64,000 nucleotides of DNA from Paramecium pentaurelia (taxonomy: Eukaryota; Ciliophora; Oligohymenophorea; Peniculida; Parameciidae), in contig CAJJDO010000127.1 in assembly GCA_905183005.1 (NCBI GenBank), positions 65,308 to 129,307 of the forward strand, in the 5' to 3' direction. The notes under the pieces were generated by a model, which worked only from the letters and a program-made list of their open reading frames with translations, had not been told where the DNA came from and made no database searches. The position numbers and the translations under genes were made by a program. Positions 12,047 through 24,396 of this stretch are shown here, piece by piece (position 1 is the stretch's first letter; each line of letters begins with the position of its first letter).

Positions 12047-12475
12047 TATTATTTATTATAAAATCATTATAGTTTTGATTAATCTAATTATGATATTGAC
12101 TAAAATAATTTTTAATTATGTTTCTTTAATTTTTATCTTCTTAATATAAATATAATTAATAATATTAATATACATATTATAATAATAGATATTATTATAA
12201 TATCTTTTTAATCAATATTAATATTAAATTCTTCTTATTAATAGAATACTTATATTTCAGCTTTTGATATATTATTTTCAGCAATTAATACACATTCATT
12301 AGTTTCTTCTTTATTTATAATATTGATTTCATATCCAATTTCTATTAAATATGCTTCCTATTTTTAAGAATTAAATAAAATATAATGAGTATTATTATAA
12401 TCTTATATTACCATAAGAAAATCATTTTTCATTTAAATAATTGGATCATAAAATTATTATTCTTATCTTAAATCA
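12047..12475 (-). repeat. right arm of a near-perfect inverted repeat
   Basis: Mirror of 11505-11933 (paired coordinates sum to 23980). It covers the 3' end of the minus-strand paralogue and its downstream flank. Beyond the arm the two genes are only recognisably related, so identity drops sharply. Confidence 0.93.
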
Positions 12476-15400
12476 AAAAGATAAAATTTACCATTTATTT
12501 GATCCAATATTATAAGAATTTTTTCATCGAAATAATAAGGAATTGATGATTCTATAAGTTTATAATGTCTTAAAAAATGGCTAGCTTTAATTGAATAAAT
12601 TTAATGTTTGCAATCTATATATAGATCTAAAATCACCCATTTATTTCTAATTTTGATTAATAATTGAGAATTAATGATTGATTTTTTTTTGTAACTATTA
12701 AGGAATCTAAAATTAAAATTTTGATTAATATCTAATTCCGAACACTCTGGAAAGTAATTTTGAATTAATTTAAAAATGTTATCAACTTGTAGATAGAAAT
12801 TACAATAAATTTAGAATTATGACAACATATCTGAAACTATTCTTAAATTCAGAGTCATGCTTGCCATATTAAAGCCTTCTATTATGATAAAATCACTTGA
12901 ATTTTGAATATAATTGAGTTACTCATTTTATGACAGATTTATTTAAGTAAAATTTCCATTTGAAAAATATAGATAAATTTTACCATTTGAATTTTCTACC
13001 TGAACTACATTGCCATTAATTTAAAGTAAAAGTGAATTATCAAATCGAAAACCAATATCTAAATTTGTTATAATACTTTATTATAAATCAGCTTGAATTA
13101 TTTATATTTGTAGGGAAAAATTAATGATATTAAAAATAATGATGAAATTTTCAATTAAGAAATAGTTCAAAGGGAAAATTATAATATTATTTGACTAATT
13201 AGTCTAAATTATAATAATATTCGATTATAATTTAACCTTTTTGGATCCAAAATAAAATACTGGAACATTAATGTTAAAGGATGGTTTATTAGGATCTAAT
13301 TAAACTTTATCATAAATTAAACAAATTTCAGAATTTTTGCTTTAAATTTTGCATTATTCAATCTAATCCTTTATTATAAATGGTCCTAACAATTTAGCAT
13401 TACACTGCTTATTAAGATATAATTTATCCACAGCCCCATAAAAATAGTCAGCAAGATAAATATTTTAAGAGCTATTTGAATTATGTTTTACAAGTATTTT
13501 TGGTTATTTTTGTTTTAAGTCTTAACATTAATATATAGTTAAAATCTATAAGTATTTCTGTCCAATTTTAGAATCATCTATTTATGATATTAATTCTAAA
13601 TTGATTTTATTATATTACTAAATTTCTAAATAATTTTATTAGTTTAATTAACATGATATCTTAAAAGTTTGAAGATTAATAGATGAAAAATCCCCTTATT
13701 CATCGTAGTAAAATATTTATGCCTATATAAAAAAATATTGATCTTTGCTTATTTTAATAATTTACTTCAATTTAACATCTGGGATATACTCAAATTAAAA
13801 GATCATAAGATATTTATTATTATTCCAAGATGTTAAAATACTTAAGTAATTCTGAGAGATTTAGTACTTGACAGGTTAAATTATTTTGTAGTCATACATT
13901 GTGTAACTATTTACTAGTTTTAGACTTGAAAATTATAAGCAATATTGCAATAATTTATTAGTTGAGTCTTGTATTGCAATAATTTTTAGTTCAAATCTTA
14001 CTCTAACACTGACAGCCACAATCTATATATTTTGAATATAAATTTTATAGTAATTATCAAAATATTTAGCAACAAAGAAATCTTTATATTAAATAAGTAA
14101 AAGATTATAAATATAAAAAAAGTAGTAAACCTATTCATTAAAGAATAATTTTTCATCTAAGTATCTATTAGTGGGATATTGAATTTAATTTATCAATACT
14201 ATCATAGGTAGAGGTTACTCATAAAGATTTCCTTTAAAAAAAATGAGAGCGTTTTCCTAATTTTAAATAGCATAATCAATTTAATCTTTGAGAGTAATAT
14301 TAATAATTTAGAAAGTTGAATTATTAGAAAAACCAAAAATTTCAAGTTATTACTATTGTTAGTTTATTGCTAGAAAACTATTTCGATAATAAAGTACTGA
14401 TTTATTACCGAGATCAATTTAGGAGATTGACTGATTTTATCTACAATTAAAAAAATAAATAGTATTATTCTACATAAAAACTATATTTTCATAATCTAAA
14501 CCAATACTATATTATAATATTATAATGTCTTTGTTTTTAAAATTAAGATTTGTACAATTATTTAGAATTATTTCATTTTTTATTATATTGCAAACAATTC
14601 GAATTTGATTTGAAAAAATATCATTTATTTTATAAGGTAATCTTAAATTAAATTAATCTTTATTTAATAAACTAGTTCCAATATTATCACATCCAATTTC
14701 TAATTAAATCAAATTATTAACTGCAGTAGAATATGTCTATATATTATTTTCTAAATTTATTTGATAACATTATATTTCATTTTCATTACAACATTCATAA
14801 AATTCTGTTGAAATTGATAAAATGAATTACTTTTTTGGATTTTAGATCCAATTCTTAAGTGAGAATAAATAGAGAGTTAAAATTTCTTAAATTGAATCAA
14901 ATTAATAAAAATAATTTTGTTAAGGTGGAAAATAAATAAACTCAGGGTTGATGTTATACTTTTCTTTTTCAAAACAATTTAAATGTACTTCTAAGAAATT
15001 TGTTTCTAATAGAAATAAAAATTAATTAAAATATTCAATTCTTGGTGTAGTTAAATTAGAATTAATTAATTTTAAATAATTAGGAGTTTACAAATAGAGT
15101 TTTTATTCATCATTAAAATTTTAAGTTAAAATGAATTTTATATTGCAATTCATATCTAATATCAATTTTTTAATCATCCCTATTTCCTCATCACTATTTT
15201 TCAATAGCTAAAAATTATCTCTAACAAATCGAAGAATAACATATTAAGTACCATCAATTAGGTATAATAATGGATAACAAATCTCTAAATTTTCTAATTC
15301 CTTTTACAATTAAAAATTAAAATTTTTTTACATACTCTCCTAATTTATAACTTCTAATTCTAAACGATTTTTTATTACCTAAATACTCCACTATTAGCAT

Positions 15401-16014
15401 TTATATATAATATGTAAATAATGATCAAATTAAAATTATTTCATCATTCTGTTACAATAACTTTGTTAAGGAAAATATTGAAATTAAATATTTGAAAAAA
15501 AATGCTTAATTGGATTTAAAAAATATAGAATAAAGTGTGAATCTGAAAAGCAATGCAATACCATAATATTATTATTATCTCTATATAATTAATTGCATTA
15601 TTCGTTAGTTTAAGTTGGCACAATAAATTTGCTTTTTTAGTAGTTAGATTTATTAAATAGTTTCAAATTTGGTAAATAAAGCCCTTAAATACATTAAATA
15701 AAATAGAATCCATCAAAATGTAAATTACAAATATCCTTTAAATATATGTCATCAACCTTATCTATTATAATAGATGATAATAAAATTCCTTCAAATTCAT
15801 ATTATATTTGTAAATCTACTGTTATTGATGTTTAATGATAATTTTCGCTAAATTCATAATGATTATTATCTTATTCAATTAAAATCGATTATTTAGATTA
15901 AGCTATGAATGGCTCCCCAGGCTACAAATAAACTTAGGTACACGTTAAATCAAGTCCATCCCCTATTCCAATTTCAAGTAATAAGAAATAACAGATATAA
16001 GAAATTAAACTCAT
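12064..16014 (-). CDS. giant secreted/type I membrane protein, unknown family (paralogue B)
   Basis: One frame of 1317 codons from ATG 16012-16014 to TGA 12064-12066, apparently without introns. The signal peptide is MSLISYICYFLLLEIGIG, followed by 'DGLDLTC', comparable to the signal-then-'LTC' start of paralogue A. Both proteins also share early blocks of the type 'FEGILLSSIIID...' / 'IQGKLISAILLE' and a following 'FIQCI.G'. The ectodomain is long and Asn/Ile/Tyr-rich; the C-terminal membrane span and Gln-rich tail are the same as in A because of the inverted repeat. I recognise no enzymatic motif. A secreted or surface role is inferred from topology only. Confidence 0.85.
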
Positions 16015-16437
16015 TATTTCTTCAAATTTTTTAAAATTGATGATAATATTATTTATAAATAAATAGTTCACTAATTTTTAATATATTACTATAATTTCAA
16101 TTTCAATAAATGTTTTAATAAGTAAATATCCCCCTAAGATTAGATATTATGAAAAGATTGAAGTATAGAAATTAGTATTGTTGAATTTCTCTTTCAACTA
16201 TAAGATAATTTCTTTATAAATTCTTAGTTTCTACGTAAAGCCAAATAAGCATTAGAATAAAATATTAAAATGATTAAAATATATGTTCAATTATATGATA
16301 AAATATTTCAAATAGATAAATTGTAAAATTAATGATAATTTCATACCAATTATATGAATATATATAAATTAAATTTGTATAATCTGGCAAAATTATTTTT
16401 TTTGTTCATATTATAATTAAATATAAATAATATATTA
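16015..16437. other. intergenic, no gene seen
   Basis: Divergent promoter region between paralogue B and the Myb-like gene. AT-rich, with no conserved element that I can name. Confidence 0.6.
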
Positions 16438-18615
16438 ATGTAAGAGCTTCTCGATTAGTTTCTAGAACTATTAATATAGACAGATGAAGCAAATAAGAAT
16501 AAAATTAGAGCACTGACTAATAATAATGTTGATTTTCAGATACCTAATAATAAGTGGGATGAAGCTTCAGTCAAATTACTAAAGTTGCTAATTTAGACTT
16601 ATTGTTTAGATCAATAAATTAGTAATCATTAAGTTCCTGATGATATTTGGAGCTTAGTATCATAAATTGTGAAGAAATCTACTATTGATTGCAAATTGTA
16701 ATTTGGGACAAAGAAAAAAATCAGATTACTACAACAACAATGGTCAAAAAAAGAGGATGAAGCCTTAAAAGAAATTTGTTTTTCTTACTTAGCATAGAAT
16801 AAAACCTACAAATGGAGTGATATTGCAAAAGAATTAGCTTAAAAATTAAATCATACAAATGTTAAAATGACAAAAATTGTAAGAGACCGATGGCTTAATA
16901 AATTAAATCCTAACATTCAGAAAGGTCCTTGGGAAAAGAATGAAGAATATGAATTATGTAAATAGGTGTTAAAACATGGAAAAAATTGGATGAGTATAGC
17001 ATTAGAGATGAAAAATTAAAGAACAGAAAGCTCTATAAAGAATAGATATTTTAATATATTAAAAAAGCTGGAGAAGTAAGAGGTTCCCATATTAAGTAAA
17101 GCAGACATAGAAAAGGAATTAGGAAAATTATAATAAAATGAAATTGAAAAAATAGACTAATTTGGATAATAAGAGATTAGTTTTATTTTATATTAACTAA
17201 ATAATTTGGAACCAAAAATAATTAAAACAAAATAAGAAATTGAGCCAGAAAAGAATGTATAAAAGAAAATAAATGTAAGTACATAAAATAATGGTTCTAA
17301 AAAACTTATAAAAGCAGCTGAAAAAGATTAAAAATTGCATGCAAACAACATTGTCAAAAAAGTTCTTTAATCTTACAACTAAGATGAAAATCTTGATTAT
17401 AGTAAAATGAAAGAGCATTATTAAGATGTAATAGCATAAAAAGGTGATACTTTAGAATTAGATGAAGAACCTATAAGTGATTCTGATAATTTATCTGAAG
17501 TGTAATTTGCAGTAATGGGAAAGGATTCATAAAATTTACATCTATTTCCTAAATCATAATTAAAAGCTGTCATGGAATTGATGAAATAAAAAAAGGAATA
17601 AAAAAAAGAAGTTTAATAATCACTAAATAAAATTTAATCACTTCCACCACCTCTTCCAAAGTTAGAATAAAAATTATAATAATCTCAGTAATAATAATTT
17701 TAACAATAATAATAGAATCCATAATAGATTTCATAATAAATTTAACAAACTCCTTAACAATAAATCCCAGTTTAATTACCTATTGTATAACCAATTATGC
17801 AATCAGTTGCTATGCCAACTCCTGTGATGCCAATATAATAATAAATGTAAGGATAGTAATAATAACCTTAATAATAATAATAGTAATAGTTACAATAATA
17901 ATAACAATAATAATAGCAATAATAATAACAATAGTAATAATAACAATAATAATAATAATAATAACAATAATAATATTATTAACTAGTCTATCCTTCAAAT
18001 TTTATGTATCCATAAGTTTAGATGGCTTAGGTAGCTTAAATACCAATAATGTCTGGCTAAATGATGGGTTAAATTCCTGGATAAATGATAGGATAAATGC
18101 CTGGACAAATGGTTAGTTAAATTTAAGGATAGATTCCAGGATAAATGGTTGGTTAACTTTCAAATTAAATGATTGGTTAAATTCCAGGGTAAATGGGTTA
18201 AATGGTTGGCTAAATTCCAAATTAGATGGTAGGTTAGATTCCAAATTAGATGGTTGGATAAATTCCTACTTAGATGATGTCTGCAATTCCTGGATAAATG
18301 CCATAAATTATCTCCCAACTTCCACCTTAAATGATGCATCAAGTTTAAGGTTAAATTCCATAAATGGTTTAGCCTGGATAAATGGCAACAATGTAAAATG
18401 GATAAATATAAATGTCATAAATTGCTTCTATACCTTAACTTGCATAAATGCCCTTATAATAACTTCCTTTGACAGCATCCTAACCTGTAGGTATGCCACA
18501 ACAATTTATTCCAATAATGTATTAATTATTTTAATTTTTATTAGATATGCCCCTTAGCCAGTATATTAATAATAATAGTAAGCTTAAGGACAATAAAATC
18601 AATAATAAAAGATCA

Positions 18616-18653
<38 letters not shown>

Positions 18654-18818
18654 GTTCCTATTATGAATTATTAAATTCCAATGATGGGTTAATACTAAGA
18701 TTAGTATTTCTAGTTTATGAATATGAATCAACCAAATTAATAAAAGTAGCCAAAATATTCATAAGTTAAATAAGAGACAGAGGAACATTAATAATAACAA
18801 TAATAAAATCGTAAATGA
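16438..18818 (+). CDS. Myb/SANT-repeat DNA-binding protein with long poly-Q and GQM-type repeats
   Basis: A 784-residue protein; one intron (18519-18544, 26 nt), spliced length 785 codons with TGA. Two Myb-type repeats occur near residues 100-205: 'WSKKEDEALKEI...WSDIAKEL...RDRWLNKLNP' then 'KGPWEKNEEYELCKQVLKHG...WMSIALEM...IKNRYFNIL'. The tryptophan spacing fits R2R3-like domains that bind DNA. A basic linker and 'SLPPPLPKL' lead into a poly-Q block at 17,650-17,980, written mostly as TAA/TAG, then roughly twenty short repeats built on GQM/GQI/NQM (18,000-18,400), then another Q-rich tail. Such low-complexity tails are typical of transcription regulators. It converges with the M16 peptidase gene, 25 bp between stops. 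Confidence 0.85.
17845..17976 (+). repeat. CAA/TAA/TAG trinucleotide tract (poly-Q)
   Basis: Near-continuous glutamine codons, mainly TAA mixed with CAA and TAG, inside the Myb-like gene. The mixture of three codons keeps the amino acid constant while breaking up the pure DNA repeat. A second, purer TAA tract lies at about 18618-18653. Confidence 0.85.
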
Positions 18819-18843
18819 ATAAAATTTTATAAATTGATTTAAT

Positions 18844-21800
18844 TCATATCTAACCTAATTTAAAGGAACATTAATATAACATTGCTCCAACTTTTATTTT
18901 TTCTTTATCTGATATTTTCTCTTCAAGATCTGAAAAACTTTTGATTGGATTTTGATTTTTCAAGAATTCTTCAATTGACATTCCTTTTAGCATATGTTTT
19001 CCATAAAGTTGTATACTAATTTTAGATGACTTCTTAAAGGCAGTATTAAGAAAACTAAGTATATCTTCTTTTTTTAGAAGATCAATTTAATCAATGGTTA
19101 TTTCTTTTTCTTCAAATATGAAATCATTATTTTAAATATGATCCCAATAAGCTAATCCTTTTTCAAATAAAGTTTTTTCTTTTTATCTCAATTATTAGAT
19201 CTAAAATTATTATTTATTTATTTATTACAGCTGCTTTTTTTAATTCTTCAATGTCAAAATCTGTCATTTTTTCAATTTCTTTATAGAAAAATTAAAGAAA
19301 ATCTTCAATATATTAATTTACTTAATAAGGTGTTTTAGCACTACCTTAAACTAAAATTGCTGCTCCATCAAGACATTCTAAAGGTGTAAATTTAGCAGAT
19401 ACTAAATATCCCAATTGTAAATCAGTTCGTAAATAATTAAATGCAGAACTATCAAAGGTTCCTTTCAAAATATTCATTATGGCAAATTGTTTTCTATTTC
19501 TATTTCCAAAAATATAATAATTAAATGTAGCTCCATTATTTTCATTAGATTCTGCTGCATATGGAATAATATAATTATTAGAAAGTTTAAGAATTTTTGA
19601 ATAGATGGGATTATAATCTAAATGTTTTGGTTTTCCAAATAGCTTTTTCTCTATAGATTTAAATAGAGAAAGTGCTTCTTCTCTAAGTACATTGCCTGTT
19701 AAATAGAGTTAAAAGTTTGTTCCTTTGAATAATTAGGAATGGAATTACTCATAATCTTTAATATTTATGTTTTTTAATTCTTATAAGATTTATTTTGGTT
19801 CATAGTAACCATATATAAGGGTCTAAAAATATATATAATTGATTTTATACATTTAAGAAAAAGTGATTTCTTATTTGAGAATATAATGGACTTTATAATT
19901 CTTGGTTATATTAATTAATCAAAGTTTTAAGTGTTTGATCATAAATTTATAAATCTATTTATTGTTTAATGAAGAATGTTAATGAATCTTCAATAAAATC
20001 AAAGAATTTATCATTCCAACCATAAATATTAAATATAATATGATTAGGTGATGATTAAAATTTAAAATTATAATTATTTTAAAAAGCTGATTCTAAATGT
20101 TATGAAATTAAAGTGGAAGTATATGATTGAAATACCTTTAATAATACTTATTATTTTAAAGTGAATTGAAAATTGATTTTATCTATTTTCATACCCATAA
20201 AGATGGCTGGTGTTTTATAAGATCTATCTAATTTCCACCATAATTTTCCAATTGATGATTTAAATAAATATTCAGGAAGTGGATATAATTCTTCATATTA
20301 GTGTTCATATTGTAAACATTCCTTATTAGATTAAAAACAATTATTACTTAAACATTTGAAAAGACCATTTCTGAATTTCTTTAAATAAGCATATTCTCAT
20401 TTTATAAATCTTCATAAGGATCTTCTTAATTAGTTTATGAATAAGGTTTGCAAAATGATTTCATTTTCAAATCATTTGGTTAATATTTATGAATAGATGG
20501 TAATTAGAATTTAGGTTATTCAATTTCATCATATGTTTATATTTTTTATATAATTGTATCTGGAATATCTAAAAAGACATAATTAATTCTATTAACTTTA
20601 TCATATTAAACATCAGGATGATTTAATTAGGAATCTCCTAAAAATACATTTAAATTATCAATATCTAATAGATCAGTAAGATAAAAATATATTAATTCAG
20701 GATCATAATCTTCATACAAATATTTTCTAGATAAAACATCATGAAATCCATATATATTTAAATTATGAGCTATCTCTTAAATATCTTCAATAATATTTTC
20801 TTTAAAATTGAATTTCAGAGATGCTGTTTTTTTATAATCATCATATAATGATCTTAATTTATCATTATCAACTAAAGTATCTCCTTAATCATCAAATAAA
20901 GTCTGTATAAGATAGAAATAATATGAAAAGACAGATTATATAATCTAATCATAGTCATTGAGATTGTAAACTTAAAATTCTAAAGCAAATACATTAAAAC
21001 AACCATTATGATCATTGAATAAAACACCACTTGACATATCTATAATTAGATTTTTTTATATTAGATATTCTTTAACACCTTTGCTAGATTAGATTAAATT
21101 ATTAATTAATTCTATAGCTTTTGTTTTGTATTATTATTGAACATCAGACAATTAATGAGTCATGTAAACTCTCTTTACATCTGAATTTGATTTATATTAA
21201 ATTAATTATGTTCCATATTAGATTGGAGATCCAAAATCTTCACATGATGGTTCCACTAAATTATTATTTTTAATCTTTTCAAAACTCTTTAAATATGTTT
21301 TAAGTTCAGTTATTGGTAAACTACTTTCTATAACTAATGACATTAAATTAGATGAATAGGCTTAATTAAAAAATTGTTTCAACTATTCTGATACTATCAA
21401 ATTTATATTTATGATAAATTACTTTCATCTTTTAATAAAGTATTTAAATTTCCAATTGAAAACTGACTAAATGGATGTGATTTCTCTGATAATATCTATA
21501 ATAAAGCTTCAATTTTCCATTCATCAGTATCAGTAATGATTTCATATTCATTATTCACTGCATTTACTTCCTTTTCTACCATCTTTTAATCCAAGATTGG
21601 ATCTATGAAGAAGTGACTAAACACATCTAAACCTTAATGTAAAGCACTATTTTATATTGTAAAGTAATAATTAGTTTCATAATTGTCTGTGTAAGCATTA
21701 TTTGTTCCTCCATTGTTGTAAATTAAAGTATTAAAATAATTAGGATCTGGATATGTATGAGATCCAACAAATAACATATGCTCTAATAAATGAGCTAAAC

Positions 21801-22155
21801 CACCATAATTTGCTGGTTCTTAAAAGGATCCTGCTTTTACACTTAATGCCACTTATGAAATAATTGCATCGTTATTCTAAATTAATAAAACTGAAAGTCC
21901 ATTTTCTAAAGTGATATATTCATAAACATTATTGTCAATCATGGGTTTTTTAATTTACTGTTTCTATAGAAATTATGTTTGATCATGTTATGTAAGCTTT
22001 TACTATTATATCATCATAGTAAGCATAAAGGCAATTAAACAGAATACAATAATGAGCATTATTGTGTTAAATATTGGTGATACTATTTTCCTGTATCCTT
22101 TTGCATTATTTAATTTAATTTTCGACTCGACTAATCCTTAGGTTTCTTCTTCCAT
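18844..22155 (-). CDS. M16 family zinc metallopeptidase (insulysin/nardilysin-like), N-terminal membrane anchor
   Basis: Starts at ATG 22153-22155. Residues ~30-50 form a hydrophobic segment ending 'IAFMLTMMI', so the enzyme is predicted to be a type II membrane protein. Then comes the peptidase domain: 'VKAGSFQEPANYGGLAHLLEH' begins the inverted zinc site HxxEH, followed by 'MLFVGSHTYPD', 'NNGGTNNAYTDNYETNYYF' and 'EVNAVNNEYE', which should supply the downstream zinc-binding Glu. The four-module length (~1070 residues) fits insulysin-type enzymes that degrade peptides in a closed chamber. Introns I can place are 19201-19228 (28 nt), 19824-19851 (28 nt) and one near 21392-21420; total intron length must include more, so the model is incomplete. 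The C-terminal frame ends at TGA 18844-18846. Confidence 0.85.
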
Positions 22156-22221
22156 TAAAAACGATAATATTAATTTGTGATATTTAATAAATAAATTTAA
22201 AAAAACAAAACAATTAACAAA

Positions 22222-22393
22222 ATGCTCTACGCAACAAATAGCATGTATTACAGATAATTCCTCACAACCACAGGAAAGTAATGAAAATATTTATATTCAA
22301 ATTAGGAAATCAAAAGCACAATATCAACCATAGCATTAACAAACAATTGCAAAGGGATAAAACTCTGAGCATCCAGCTGCTTAAAGTGCATGA
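22222..22393 (+). CDS. small hypothetical protein (47 aa) with one intron
   Basis: ATG at 22222 opens a frame that hits TGA at 22281-22283 unless the 28-nt GTAATG...TTAG intron at 22278-22305 is removed. Splicing gives 48 codons ending at TGA 22391-22393. The product is polar and Gln/Ser/Ala-rich, starts MLYATNSMYYRQFLTTTGK, and has no membrane segment or motif. Local GC is higher than in the flanking spacer, which favours a real gene. It sits 66 bp from the divergent M16 start. It could instead be part of a 5' leader or a noncoding RNA. Confidence 0.45.
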
Positions 22394-22642
22394 TTTATAT
22401 ATTCAAAATATATTACACATATCTTAAATGCGAATTATTTAATTGAGTTGTTCTTTTTATTTGTCTAAAATATTTTCTAGTATTTTCTCCACAAATTAGA
22501 TTATAATAAATTTATTGATTAAAGTTAGAGCCATCAAATAGCCTATTTATAAATTATACAAAATAAAACTAGAATTTGATAAAATTCCATGATTATCAAT
22601 TAATATTTACATACTTAATTTGAGTCTAAAGACTAAGTTATT

Positions 22643-23911
22643 ATGAATTTAAATAATATAAATAATTGTACACTTGAAATGAAATGTTAAGATAACAAAC
22701 CAGCTTCATAATCTTATTAATTTCTTGATAAATTAGGCGAAGGGTATACATAATCTTAAAAAACTTAAGTTCTTTTGGATATATTTGGAAAGTCAAGCAA
22801 ATCTCCACTGGCTAGATATTTGCATGTAAATTAGTAAAAAATACAATGAAAAAAGAGAGAACACTTCTTTAAAGAGAAATAAAGATTTTGTAATTGTTAA
22901 AAGGAAAAAAGGGTAATGTTTCATCTGCTAACTGAAGGATTTACCCAATTAATCACATCTGGCTAGGATCACAGGAACACTTATTTTATTATGAATTTAC
23001 TAGGAGAAAACTTAGAATAGGTAAGAATCAAATGTGGTAATTTTGATACTACTACCATTTTAAATACAGGGTAGTAGATGATTCAATTACTTAAAGACTT
23101 ACATCATTCAAATATTATTCATAGAGACATTAAACCTGAGAACTTTGTAGTCTTTTAAGATAAACTACATTTGATTGATTTTGGATTATCCAAATAATAT
23201 ATTTAAGATGGTAAACATATAGAATTCAGAGAGAACAAAGGTATGATAGGAACTGCAAGATACGCATCCATTAATAGTTTAAAAGGCAATGAATAATCTA
23301 GAAGAGATGATTTGGAATCAGTAGGTTACTTATTAATTTACTTATATATGGGTACACTACCATGGAACAATATTGTTGCTGATGATAAGACTGTCAAGTA
23401 TTATAAAATACAAAGAATGAAGGAAGCATTTAGACCAGAATCATATATTAATCTCCCTCCAGAACTATCTAAATATCTTGAATATGTTAGAAGACTTAAA
23501 TTTGATCAATAACCTGATTATGATTATTTATTCAAATTATTTAGGAGAGGAGAAGATTTAACTGGAACACCAAAATTACAAATCTAATAAAACCATATGT
23601 CAATCAAAACTAATTTAGTACATTTAAAAAACATTGATAGAACTTAATGTTTGACTACTCGTAAATTATTTAATCAGGTTGAAAATACTAGTAGAAGAAT
23701 AACTTTTGAAGATCTGAGTTCAGCTGGGGCAGACATAATGGAAGAATTGGATAATAATGAAAGAATTTAATTAAAAAATTTATAAGTAGGCATAAAATAA
23801 CCAAATACTTTAAATAAAATAAACAAGATTAGAATGGGATCAGATTAAATATTTGAAATAGAAAATAAACTACAATACTAGGTACCTTTTTCATTAAAAT
23901 AACTATAATGA
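22643..23911 (+). CDS. casein kinase 1-family serine/threonine protein kinase
   Basis: A 405-residue kinase; introns 22744-22769 (26 nt, ending AAG) and 22913-22937 (25 nt) give exactly 406 codons. Subdomains in order: glycine loop 'LGEGSFGYIWKV', catalytic Lys in 'IFACKLV', 'NIIHRDIKPENFVV', 'LIDFGLSK', and the CK1-specific 'RYASIN' in place of APE, followed by 'RRDDLESVGYLLIYLYMGTLPW'. CK1 enzymes phosphorylate acidic or primed Ser/Thr sites. After the kinase domain (ending near residue 290) is a ~110-residue tail with no motif I know. CK1 families are greatly expanded in ciliates, so the specific role cannot be assigned. Confidence 0.93.
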
Positions 23912-24396
23912 AGAAATTGATTATTATTGATTATAATATAAAAGTTAAATTATTTTACACTCATTTATTAAATAATCTAATTATATTCAAAAAACTAAAT
24001 GTAATAAAAATATTTATAGATAAATAGTAAAATTATAGAACTCCATTTATATTATAATAGAATTTATATGACTTTATTTTTTTATTAATTTCTATATATA
24101 TCACAGATTTTATTAGATTAAAGATGAGGAAAATAAGTTATGTTAAATCAAATGGAGTACTACTTTTTATAAATAAAAATTAACAGATTAAAATAAATTT
24201 AGAGAATCTAAAATATTAATATTGGTTTATTAATACGAATAACAATCTTAATAAATGCTTCATATTTACTTATGATAATGATTTATAATAAATTTAGATT
24301 GAGTCTTTAAAAATAAATTTATAAGTTGATAATATATGTACATTGTGTATTTATTAATTTTAATTAATTCTCAAAAAAAGTACTACTTAATAGAAA
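23912..24396. other. intergenic / 5' leader of the PI 4-kinase gene
   Basis: No separate gene seen. The PI 4-kinase frame stays free of TGA back to an ATG at 24124, but the upstream composition (Lys/Asn/Ile runs) looks like untranslated AT-rich DNA, so I did not extend the protein. Confidence 0.5.

Noticed and set aside
17810..17998. Minus-strand ORF rich in Ile/Val
   Set aside because: It is the antisense shadow of the CAA/TAA poly-Q tract; trinucleotide repeats read in another frame give poly-Ile.
18160..18342. Minus-strand ORF with repeated WNL/HL motifs
   Set aside because: Antisense of the GQM-type repeat region of the Myb-like gene, not a separate gene.
24124..24396. N-terminal extension of the PI 4-kinase to an upstream ATG
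   Set aside because: The frame is open, but the composition is that of AT-rich spacer; TGA-only termination makes chance openness common. The start at 24397 was kept.
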